47,256 nt of DNA from an uncultured Clostridia bacterium (lineage in GTDB: Bacteria; Bacillota; Clostridia; Oscillospirales; Oscillospiraceae), in the NCBI GenBank assembly GCA_937892865.1, contig CALBJG010000148.1:1-47256 (forward strand), written 5' to 3'. Positions 41,182 through 47,256 of this stretch are shown piece by piece (positions within the stretch are counted from its first letter, which is position 1; each line of letters opens with the position of its first letter). Under the pieces are notes generated by a model, which was not told the DNA's origin, did not search any database, and saw only the letters and a program-made list of their open reading frames with translations. The translations under genes and the position numbers were made by a program.

Positions 41182-41220
41182 AATAATGCGGTGCTATGAA
41201 AGCACCGCATTATTCTTTCT
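41182..41220. terminator. Bidirectional terminator between mnmA and the blaI operon
   Basis: AATAATGCGGTGCT pairs perfectly with AGCACCGCATTATT around five bases. The stop codon of the convergent membrane-protein gene lies inside the 3' arm, so the hairpin serves both directions. Confidence 0.88.
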
Positions 41221-41860
41221 TGCGAAACAGGATCCGGAGCATCTGATAGACACCGGCAAGGATCATCAAGCACGGGATCACACAAATAATCCCCACATTC
41301 TTAAAGGCACGGATGATCGAAAAGCCGTTTGACATGCCGTAGATCGCACCGTAGCCGATCACCGCCATGACCGTACCCATGAAAAATTCCAGCAGCTGCG
41401 CTCCGTTCTTCAGTATTCCAAAGTAAAACAGCGCTCCAAAGATTATGATCAGCGGAATCACCGTGAACATGATGCCGCCCAGCAAAAGACCGGAATTGCG
41501 TCCTGCCCCGGAAATGATCGCCCGGGAGGGATCTTGAGGGTCATAGCGTATTTCCCTGGTACTGCCTTCTTTGGGCAGTACACCGGTAGCATAATCGGTG
41601 GTAATGCGGTATACATCCCCCTCGACCTCATACCGATAGGTCAAATAGTAGGTTGCGGAGGTATGCTTATTTTTCACCGGGTCATATTCCGCCTCGGAAT
41701 GGAGATCGGCACTTTCATAGTACCCCTCCGTAACGAGGTAGCCCTCACTTTGTAGCTGCTGATTCTCCATGCCTCCAAAGGCAAGGCACAGCAGATAAAT
41801 TCCAACGGCAATGCAAATTATCGGCAGTGCCAATATCGCCACAAGCTTTCCTTTTCCCAT
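41210..41860 (-). CDS. DUF3592-like membrane protein of the blaI operon
   Basis: 216 residues. A membrane helix at about 8-28 is followed by an extracytoplasmic beta-rich domain of about 90 residues (YYLTYRYEVEGDVYRITTDYATGVLPKEGSTREIRYDPQDPSRAII). Then come three further helices at about 122-147, 155-175 and 183-207, and a basic tail RILFRKKE. The Y-YEV-G-Y and V-YDP-DPS pattern resembles DUF3592 proteins; function unknown. It follows blaR1 by nine bases with AAGGAG, so it is the third gene under BlaI control. A role in wall-stress response is inferred from context only. Confidence 0.7.
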   Translation of the reverse strand: MGKGKLVAILALPIICIAVGIYLLCLAFGGMENQQLQSEGYLVTEGYYESADLHSEAEYDPVKNKHTSATYYLTYRYEVEGDVYRITTDYATGVLPKEGSTREIRYDPQDPSRAIISGAGRNSGLLLGGIMFTVIPLIIIFGALFYFGILKNGAQLLEFFMGTVMAVIGYGAIYGMSNGFSIIRAFKNVGIICVIPCLMILAGVYQMLRILFRKKE

Positions 41861-41869
41861 AATAGCTCC

Positions 41870-44056
41870 TTACATTTGTGCCAAAAGCTTTTCCATCGCA
41901 TGATACACCTGGGTCTGTCCATCTCCAACAAGTCTTAGACTAAACAGAGCGCCCTCCCGGATCCACCAGGCTGTCAGATCGCTATAGCTCGCTTCCTCTT
42001 CCGAGGCTGTGAATACCACAGGGATACCGCTGCCGGTATTCTGCCGCCCACCATAGGTTTCTGCCAAACCATCACCGATCCCCATAGTCGTATAGATCCC
42101 ACCGCTACGGCAAAGGGTCACGCCCAAAACCACACGGATATCCTCCGTCCGATAGCCGGCTGTAACATGGACCTGCCCAACCTGACGGTCCATACTCTCC
42201 AGCGCCAGCAGCGTGGTTTTAATGTGAGGTACGGTCGGATCAGTGCTGATCCCTCCGTAGATATCTGTAGCCTCCACCCAGGATACCGCTTCCAAAGGAT
42301 TTTGCAGCGAAACGCCCAGATCCTTAACAACGGATTCCCAGTTCTCCGAATCCATATGTACACAGCCGAATAAGCGGCTGGATATCTGCCGCTCCCACTG
42401 GGTCATCCCCTCATAGGTGCGCCACTCATCGGCTACCGCTTTTTTTGCTTTATTGGAGAGATTAGAAAAATCCGTTGCCGGCAAAAGCGCCCGGATCTCA
42501 CAGGTATTGCTCAGCTGTGCATCCCCGTTTTCCGAAATCATGGGAACAGCAGCCTGCAGTGCATCGTCACTTACAAGCAGGGCATCCACCTGTCCGGATG
42601 GCGTAAGCATACCGTGAGGCACACCCATGCTCAAAAACCAACCCACCGTTTCCTGTCGGTTCTCCCAGCTATCCTTGACCTGTTTTACCTGCACACGGAG
42701 CTGATTGCTGCCGGACAGCACACCATGCACACGGTACCGACAGCTGCTGTCCGTGGATTGGATGTAAACAAGCACAAGCTTATTTTTCTCAAAGAACCCA
42801 TCATCGTAACGCTCCATCACACCACGAAAGGACGGCACTTCCTCATAGGAACGGTCCATGGCAAGGTATTTCCCATAGGTCTGCACAAAGCTATCCAGCT
42901 CTTCCCGTGTGCCGAAGCTGTAGGTCGGTAAATGCCGGGCGTTGCTTTTTGCCAATTCCAGTGCGTTTCGGCTGGCTGCTATGAATTCCGCCTCCGCTGT
43001 ATAGCCGGCATAGGACAAAACCGAATCAAACGCCTCCTGGGCAGATGTACCTCCGGGTTGGATGCTTTCCGAAGCCGGCATAGGGTCGGTCAGTAAGCAT
43101 ACACCGGCGCAAAGGTAAACCAGGATGCAGGCAATCACTACCCACAGCAAGGGCTTTTTCCATTTTGCCAGGTTTTCTATCCGTCCTTTTGTATCCCCCT
43201 CACCGAAGGCCAGTGGGGAAATGCCCAAGCCCCCTTTGCCCGAAGCAAGACGCAGCAGGGATTTTGCATAATCTGCCCGGATCTCTGTCCCCAGCTTGCT
43301 GACAACGGCCTCATCACAGCTCATCTCCATATCCCTGGTGAAAAGCGTATAAGCGACCCATACCAACGGATTAAACCAATGCAGCATCAGCACAAAGAAG
43401 GCCATCGGCTTCAGAACATGGTCGCCCCTGCGGATATGATGCCGCTCGTGAGCCAGAATATAATCCTGCTCCTTCGCTTCCAGCCCGGATGGCAAATAGA
43501 TCTTAGGAAAAAACACGCCCAAAACAAAGGCAGAGGCAATATGATCCGCCATATAAATGCCGTTCTGCACCCGGGTCGCACCGATCAGCCTTCTTCGCAA
43601 ACGGATGTAGCTGATCACGCTGTATATAAGAATCACCGCCATGCCCATCGCCCAAAGATACTGACCTGCCATAACGCATATATCCCAAAGGCTGGCGGCT
43701 CTGAGCCGGGAGCCACCAAGCTGACTCGGCACATCGATATACACCTGCTGGGCATCGAGCTGTCCCTGCACGGCATCCTCCGCCGCCTGGTACACCGCCT
43801 TACCGGCATCCACCACCGTAATGGGATCATGGGCAAACCGATACTCTTTTGCTGCAAATCCCGTATCCGGAAGCACACTCACAGGCGATGGAATGCTCAC
43901 AGGGCAAAGAAGCCGCAGCAGGACCACCAACCAAAGCGCATAGGAGAAAGCCTTTGGTGCTTTGCGCAGCAAAAGACGCAGCAGCAACACCGCCAGGATC
44001 GCCACGCTACCCCCAAGGGACATTTCCAATATGTAAGCAAAGGCAATCGCCAGCAT
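41870..44056 (-). CDS. BlaR1/MecR1-type M56 metalloprotease sensor
   Basis: 728 residues. The N-terminal part has four membrane segments and the zinc protease motif HERHH (HExxH) at about 202-206 in a cytoplasmic loop, followed by MLHWFNPLVWVAY and the distal DMEMSCDEAVV. All are canonical for the M56 family, which cleaves BlaI-type repressors after sensing. A further membrane helix lies at about 308-330. The remaining 400 residues are extracytoplasmic. They show no SxxK/SxN/KTG set of a penicillin-sensor domain, so the signal may not be a beta-lactam. It starts four bases after blaI. Confidence 0.9.
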   Translation of the reverse strand: MLAIAFAYILEMSLGGSVAILAVLLLRLLLRKAPKAFSYALWLVVLLRLLCPVSIPSPVSVLPDTGFAAKEYRFAHDPITVVDAGKAVYQAAEDAVQGQLDAQQVYIDVPSQLGGSRLRAASLWDICVMAGQYLWAMGMAVILIYSVISYIRLRRRLIGATRVQNGIYMADHIASAFVLGVFFPKIYLPSGLEAKEQDYILAHERHHIRRGDHVLKPMAFFVLMLHWFNPLVWVAYTLFTRDMEMSCDEAVVSKLGTEIRADYAKSLLRLASGKGGLGISPLAFGEGDTKGRIENLAKWKKPLLWVVIACILVYLCAGVCLLTDPMPASESIQPGGTSAQEAFDSVLSYAGYTAEAEFIAASRNALELAKSNARHLPTYSFGTREELDSFVQTYGKYLAMDRSYEEVPSFRGVMERYDDGFFEKNKLVLVYIQSTDSSCRYRVHGVLSGSNQLRVQVKQVKDSWENRQETVGWFLSMGVPHGMLTPSGQVDALLVSDDALQAAVPMISENGDAQLSNTCEIRALLPATDFSNLSNKAKKAVADEWRTYEGMTQWERQISSRLFGCVHMDSENWESVVKDLGVSLQNPLEAVSWVEATDIYGGISTDPTVPHIKTTLLALESMDRQVGQVHVTAGYRTEDIRVVLGVTLCRSGGIYTTMGIGDGLAETYGGRQNTGSGIPVVFTASEEEASYSDLTAWWIREGALFSLRLVGDGQTQVYHAMEKLLAQM

Positions 44057-44060
44057 AGGC

Positions 44061-44420
44061 TCACCCCCTCATATCTTCAATGATCTTCTGCAGCTGGGAT
44101 ATTTCCTCCTGGCTGAGCTTCTTCCGAGATCCAAATGCCGCTACAAAAGCAGGCAGCGAGCCGCCAAAGGATTGCTCCACTACCTTTTCGCTTTGCATAG
44201 CATAATACTCAGACCTTGAGATCAGCACCGTTACCACACCTTTTTCGTTTTGGAAGATGCCTTTTTGGCAAAATCGCTTCAGTATGGTGTAGGTGGTGGA
44301 TTTTTTCCAGCCCAATTCCGCTTCGGCAAGCTGGGCCAAAACGCCGGAGCTCACCGGCGCATGCTCCCAAATAATATCCGCAAACCGGGATTCAATCGCT
44401 CCCATTTTCAGTTCACTCAT
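44061..44420 (-). CDS. BlaI/MecI-family repressor
   Basis: 119 residues with the winged-helix domain of the family: MGAIESRFADIIWEHAPVSSGVLAQLAEAELGWKKSTTYTILKRFCQKGIFQNEKG, then the C-terminal dimerisation helices. Such repressors bind TACA...TGTA dyads and are cleaved by their BlaR1 partner. Two matching dyads overlap its own promoter. GGAGG precedes the ATG. The operon order blaI-blaR1-membrane protein indicates autoregulation. Confidence 0.93.
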   Translation of the reverse strand: MSELKMGAIESRFADIIWEHAPVSSGVLAQLAEAELGWKKSTTYTILKRFCQKGIFQNEKGVVTVLISRSEYYAMQSEKVVEQSFGGSLPAFVAAFGSRKKLSQEEISQLQKIIEDMRG

Positions 44421-44435
44421 AGCAAGTCCTCCAAT

Positions 44436-44475
44436 TCTACAATCTGTAGACCACCTTTATTCTACAGCATGTAGA
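44436..44475 (-). promoter_or_regulatory. Two BlaI operator dyads
   Basis: TCTACAATCTGTAGA (44436-44450) and TCTACAGCATGTAGA (44461-44475) are both dyads of form TCTACA-N3-TGTAGA, 25 bp apart. The upstream one spans the spacer edge and -10 box of the blaI promoter; the other lies in the early transcript. The N3 centre differs from the N2 centre of staphylococcal bla/mec operators. Confidence 0.85.
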
Positions 44476-44487
44476 CCTCTTTGTCAA
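44459..44487 (-). promoter_or_regulatory. Sigma-A promoter of the blaI operon
   Basis: TTGACA and TAGAAT are spaced by 17 bases on the minus strand. One BlaI dyad overlaps the -10 box and another lies just downstream, so bound repressor would block initiation. Confidence 0.85.
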
Positions 44488-44504
44488 TAGGCATATTACG
44501 CAAA

Positions 44505-44529
44505 AAAGGAGAGCCACTGGCTCTCCTTT
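44505..44529 (-). terminator. Palindromic terminator hairpin, left copy
   Basis: AAAGGAGAGCCA and TGGCTCTCCTTT form a 12-bp dyad around one base. On the minus strand it runs into six T residues, making it a good terminator for transcription coming from rluA. Its near-exact twin lies at 44796-44820. Confidence 0.75.
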
Positions 44530-44795
44530 CAGCCTGTCAAAAAAGTATTTTTTGACAGGCTGGCAGAGGTCAAAGAAGCGCCAAAGACAAATAACTCGAC
44601 TCCGTCGGCGTACAGGTGGTACGGTAGGAGTCGAGTTATGCAGTAAGTCAAAATGTCTTGCGTAGCAAGAGCTTTTCGCATTTCAGTCTTAAATAATTGC
44701 AAAAGCATTTTCCCCTTCAAGGGTCTTTTGTCTATGCGTCATAAAAACATTTTCTAATTCACATTTTGACGGTTTGGGGGTTCTTTGACACTCTG
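44530..44795. mobile_element. 266-bp structured non-coding element, MITE-like
   Basis: Gene-free. It starts with the perfect hairpin CAGCCTGTCAAAAAA/TTTTTTGACAGGCTG (44530-44562), then a long hairpin, ATAACTCGACTCC/GGAGTCGAGTTAT (44591-44639) with an inner CGTAC/GTACG stem. Its outer ends are imperfect inverted repeats: CAGCCTGTCAAA at left and, reversed, CAGAGTGTCAAA at right. Both flanks carry the same 25-bp palindrome, as if the target had been duplicated. A 63-codon minus-strand frame inside has a weak ribosome site and is probably not a gene. A small non-autonomous element or intergenic repeat fits best; no transposase is present. Confidence 0.5.
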
Positions 44796-44820
44796 AAAGG
44801 AGAGCCATTGGCTCTCCTTT
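44796..44820 (-). terminator. Palindromic terminator hairpin, right copy
   Basis: Same arms as the copy at 44505-44529, differing only in the central base (T instead of C). It lies 18 bases after the rluA stop but has only a three-base T-run on the minus strand, so it is a weaker terminator than its twin. Confidence 0.65.
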
Positions 44821-44838
44821 ACGGTTTCATCCAAGATA

Positions 44839-45804
44839 TCAAATACGGGTCTGGGGAAAATACTCCTGGGCAAAATCTACCTTCTCCACCTGGAAGGTCT
44901 TGCCGTTGAGGTAGGAAAGGGCGCCGGCATCAGTGGTAAAGTTGAAGGTCAGCTTATAGGAATAGAGGGCCTGATAGGTACGGTCAAAGCGCTTGTCCAG
45001 CTTGCCGTATTTGCCGTCGCCAAGGAGCGGATGACCCGCGTAGGCAAACTGCGCCCGGATCTGATGGGTGCGACCTGTGATCAGCTCACACTCTACCAGA
45101 GAAAGACCGTTTTTGCTGCCCAGCGTGATATAGTTCGTCTGGCAGGACTTACTGCCCGGCTGTGGACTATCGCTGACAAAAACCCGGTTCTTTTTGGCAT
45201 CCTTAAAAAGATAGCCTTTTAAGCTGCCCTTGGGCGGCTTGGGTGTACCCTCCACAATGGCAAGATACCGCTTATCCAGCTCCCGGTCCTTGATCTTCTG
45301 ATTCATGACCCGAAGGGCCTCAGCTGTTTTTGCCGCAATCACAATGCCGCCGGTGTTGCGGTCGATCCGGTTGCAAAGCGCCGGTGTAAAGGCATTCTCC
45401 CCCCGGGGACTCCACTCCCGTTTCTGATAAAGGTAGGCTTGGATATGATCGATCAGCGTTCTGCCATACTCCGCACCGTCATGGGGATGGACCGCCAACC
45501 CGGGACGCTTATCCACCAGCAAAATATGCGCATCCTCATAAACGATGCTCAGCTTCGGTGTGGCTACCGTCAAATAAGCATTGTCCTCACGGGGCTTATC
45601 AAAGAATTCATCATTGATATAAAGCTGCAGCACATCTCCGGTTTCCAGCCGGGTATCCCGTTCTGCTCTTGCGCCGTTGCGCTTAATGCGCTTGATACGG
45701 ATATATTTTTGGGCCAGAGATGCCGGCAGCAGCGGTACAGCCTTTGCCAAAAAACGGTCGAGCCGCTGACCTGCATCATTTGGACCGATGGTAAATTCCT
45801 TCAT
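44839..45804 (-). CDS. RluA-family 23S rRNA/tRNA pseudouridine synthase (RluC/RluD-like)
   Basis: 321 residues. An S4 RNA-binding domain at about 10-75 (AGQRLDRFLAKAVPLLPASLAQKYIRIKRIKRNG) is followed by the catalytic domain. The active Asp is in CNRIDRNTGGIVIAAK; other motifs are DKRPGLAVHPHDG, KRYLAIVEG and the C-terminal GRTHQIRAQFAYAGHPLLGD. The first motif reads RIDRNTGG where most family members have RLDxxTSG, a mild variant. It isomerises uridine in rRNA or tRNA; which site cannot be told. It starts one base after the hprK stop. Confidence 0.93.
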   Translation of the reverse strand: MKEFTIGPNDAGQRLDRFLAKAVPLLPASLAQKYIRIKRIKRNGARAERDTRLETGDVLQLYINDEFFDKPREDNAYLTVATPKLSIVYEDAHILLVDKRPGLAVHPHDGAEYGRTLIDHIQAYLYQKREWSPRGENAFTPALCNRIDRNTGGIVIAAKTAEALRVMNQKIKDRELDKRYLAIVEGTPKPPKGSLKGYLFKDAKKNRVFVSDSPQPGSKSCQTNYITLGSKNGLSLVECELITGRTHQIRAQFAYAGHPLLGDGKYGKLDKRFDRTYQALYSYKLTFNFTTDAGALSYLNGKTFQVEKVDFAQEYFPQTRI

Positions 45805-45805
45805 T

Positions 45806-46750
45806 TTACAGGTTCTCCCTGGCCTCTACAAAATGATTGTTCATCTGCTCCGTAAATTCACGGGCAGGGTTGTAACCCATCTTTCTCTGCCTGTTGTTCA
45901 TTGCCGCTACCTCAAGGATCACCGCCAGATTTCTGCCGGGCGTGATCGGAATGGTATTCTTGGGGATCTGAACGCCCAAAAGCTCCATATACTGATCCTC
46001 CAGGCCCAGCCGGTCATACACCTTCTGCTGATCCCAAGGCACGATCTCAACCACCAAATTGATCTCATTTTCCGCCTTAACAGCGCCCATACCGAATAGC
46101 TTCGCCACATTGATAATGCCAATACCACGCAGCTCCACATAATTGCGGATCATTTCCGGCGCAGTACCGACCAAAGTACCTTCTGCGATCTTACGGATCT
46201 CAACTGCATCGTCAGCAATCAGCCGGTGTCCGCGCTTGAGCAGCTCGATGGCGGCCTCACTCTTACCGATACCGCTCTCGCCCATCAGAAGCAGTCCCTC
46301 GCCATATACCTCCATAAGGACACCATGGCGGGTAATCCCGGGGGCAAGTGCGCTCTTCAGATAGGTAATGATATCCGATATAACCGTGCTGGTAGCATCC
46401 TTGCTGCGCAGGATCGTAATATCATGCTTGCGGGCCATTTCCATGCACTGAGGCCCCGGTGCGATATTTCGGGAGATCAGAAGCGCAGGGATCTTAAAAG
46501 AAAACAGCCGGTCAAAAGTCATTGCCCTTTCATTCGCCGTCAGCTTCTGCAGGTAGCTGATCTCCACATTTCCCATGATCTGCAAGCGCATGGGTTCAAA
46601 ATGGTCATAGTATCCCGCAAGCTGCAGACCGGGACGGGCCACATCCTCAACCGTAATACGGATCTTCTCATAATCCGAAGATGCATAGGCCACATCCAGA
46701 CCCATATCCCGCACAAGTGTGGTCAGCTGCACACTGTGAATATCATACAT
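45806..46750 (-). CDS. hprK: HPr kinase/phosphorylase
   Basis: Bifunctional enzyme that phosphorylates HPr at Ser46 and thereby drives catabolite repression in Firmicutes. 314 residues. Walker A is GESGIGKSEAAIELLKRGHRLIADDAVEI; the family signature follows as ELRGIGIINVAKLFGMGAV; the C-terminal loop has ITPGRNLAVILEVAAMNNRQRKMGYN. I choose the ATG at 46750, six bases after GAGGTG; two closer upstream start codons would overlap that ribosome site. A good promoter gives a leader of only about 14 bases. It could link sugar status to the AraC/GH2 locus, though no cre site was identified there. Confidence 0.96.
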   Translation of the reverse strand: MYDIHSVQLTTLVRDMGLDVAYASSDYEKIRITVEDVARPGLQLAGYYDHFEPMRLQIMGNVEISYLQKLTANERAMTFDRLFSFKIPALLISRNIAPGPQCMEMARKHDITILRSKDATSTVISDIITYLKSALAPGITRHGVLMEVYGEGLLLMGESGIGKSEAAIELLKRGHRLIADDAVEIRKIAEGTLVGTAPEMIRNYVELRGIGIINVAKLFGMGAVKAENEINLVVEIVPWDQQKVYDRLGLEDQYMELLGVQIPKNTIPITPGRNLAVILEVAAMNNRQRKMGYNPAREFTEQMNNHFVEARENL

Positions 46751-46770
46751 ATCCATCACCTCATGGGGTC

Positions 46771-46799
46771 ATTATACAATTATAAACACGGAATATCAA
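46771..46799 (-). promoter_or_regulatory. Sigma-A promoter of hprK-rluA
   Basis: TTGATA and TATAAT are spaced by 17 bases on the minus strand, just upstream of the hprK ribosome site. Confidence 0.82.
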
Positions 46800-46838
46800 T
46801 ATGAATTTAAATTTCTAAAAAATTTTCCAAAAAAAGAC

Positions 46839-46867
46839 TTGCTTTTTTCAGAAAAGTTTGGTATCAT
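46839..46867 (+). promoter_or_regulatory. Sigma-A promoter of rpmB
   Basis: TTGCTT and TATCAT are spaced by 17 bases, about 60 bases before the rpmB start. The promoter is divergent from the hprK promoter 40 bases away. Confidence 0.72.
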
Positions 46868-46928
46868 ATCAAAGCGCCTGTTTGGGGCGTAGTTTTTAAG
46901 TTATGATTTCGGATAGGAGGTGCAGTGA

Positions 46929-47117
46929 ATGGCGAAGTGTGATTACTGTGGCAAGGGCGTTGCTTTCGGTATCAAGGTCTCTCACTCCCACAGACGTTCC
47001 AACAGAACCTGGAAGCCCAATGTGAAGCGGGTAAAGGCCATTGTGAACGGTACTCCGTGCCATGTGTACGCTTGTACCAGATGCCTCCGTTCTAACAAGG
47101 TTGAGCGGGCTGTCTAA
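46929..47117 (+). CDS. rpmB: Ribosomal protein bL28, zinc-binding (C+) form
   Basis: Large-subunit protein of 62 residues. Sequence begins AKCDYCGKGVAFGIKVSHSHRRSNRTWKPNVKRV. Two cysteine pairs, CDYC (4-7) and CTRC (49-52), form the zinc ribbon of the C+ type, so this copy needs zinc. GATAGGAGGTGC precedes the ATG. Single gene with its own promoter and terminator. Confidence 0.97.
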   Translation: MAKCDYCGKGVAFGIKVSHSHRRSNRTWKPNVKRVKAIVNGTPCHVYACTRCLRSNKVERAV

Positions 47118-47135
47118 TATTCCAAGCAACCAATT

Positions 47136-47167
47136 ACGGCATTGCGTATTGCAATGCCGTTTTTTGT
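47136..47167 (+). terminator. Rho-independent terminator after rpmB
   Basis: ACGGCATTGC pairs perfectly with GCAATGCCGT around GTATT and runs straight into six T residues, 18 bases after the rpmB stop. Confidence 0.93.
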
Positions 47168-47200
47168 TTGCCAAAATGAGCGAATCTCTCACAGCGGACA

Positions 47201-47236
47201 AAAGACCTCCGGGTTTCCCCGGAGGCCTTTTTTATG
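47201..47236. terminator. Second terminator near the window end, probably for a gene beyond it
   Basis: CCTCCGGG pairs with CCCGGAGG around four bases. T-runs lie on both sides (six on the plus strand, four on the minus strand). It sits 34 bases past the rpmB terminator and probably closes a minus-strand gene outside the window or backs up rpmB. No coding sequence is seen from 47118 to the end. Confidence 0.75.
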
Positions 47237-47256
47237 GGTTTCTAATTACTGAACGG

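Noticed and set aside
44529..44720. 63-codon minus-strand frame inside the 266-bp element
   Set aside because: The frame spans hairpin arms, has a ribosome site that is too close to the start, and its sequence shows no domain. Coding is not excluded but not supported.

Overview
The window comes from an endospore-forming, low-to-mid GC Bacillota (Firmicutes), most likely a gut clostridium of the Oscillospiraceae type. The signs are a Gram-positive division and cell-wall (dcw) cluster headed by mraZ, a two-PASTA division transpeptidase, the sporulation pair spmA/spmB, HPr kinase, a BlaI/BlaR1 pair, the meso-DAP type of MurE, and near-consensus sigma-A promoters with AGGAGG ribosome sites. No tRNA, rRNA, CRISPR array, prophage or transposase gene was seen.

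Layout: (1) 1-12.2 kb, minus strand: the dcw operon mraZ-rsmH-ftsL-ftsI/spoVD-murE-murF-mraY-ftsW-murG-ftsQ, then ftsZ (cut by the window edge) with its own promoter. mraZ has a sigma-A promoter and a four-copy 10-11 bp repeat that looks like its own operator. murD, murC, murB and ftsA are absent from their usual places. (2) 12.3-17.7 kb: clpC on the minus strand; on the plus strand a 2[4Fe-4S] ferredoxin, a TrmN6-like methyltransferase with rsmI, and spmA-spmB. (3) 17.7-26.8 kb: a carbohydrate locus in which an AraC-type regulator diverges from a cytoplasmic GH2 glycosidase and a 2138-residue surface protein made of five tandem ~220-residue modules, a beta-propeller-like region, five helical repeats and a C-terminal membrane anchor. 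This is the least familiar part of the window. (4) 26.8-37.0 kb, minus strand: rpsU with its own promoter and structured leader, and one long compact operon smc-ftsY-rdgB-yhbY-nadD/yqeK fusion-rsfS-leuS read from a single visible promoter. (5) 37.1-41.2 kb: a ZIP metal transporter, a secreted GH24 lysozyme with five SH3b domains, and mnmA. (6) 41.2-44.5 kb, minus strand: blaI-blaR1-DUF3592-like membrane protein behind a promoter carrying two BlaI-type dyads. (7) 44.5-47.3 kb: a 266-bp structured element flanked by two near-identical palindromes, then hprK-rluA on the minus strand and rpmB on the plus strand.

The genes group functionally as septal and lateral peptidoglycan synthesis plus division (dcw); chromosome segregation, protein targeting and translation quality (smc to leuS); inducible glycan use (AraC/GH2/surface protein); and cell-wall stress sensing (BlaI/BlaR1). 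Codon choice changes between about 27 and 29 kb: Gln is often CAA to the left and mostly CAG in leuS and smc.
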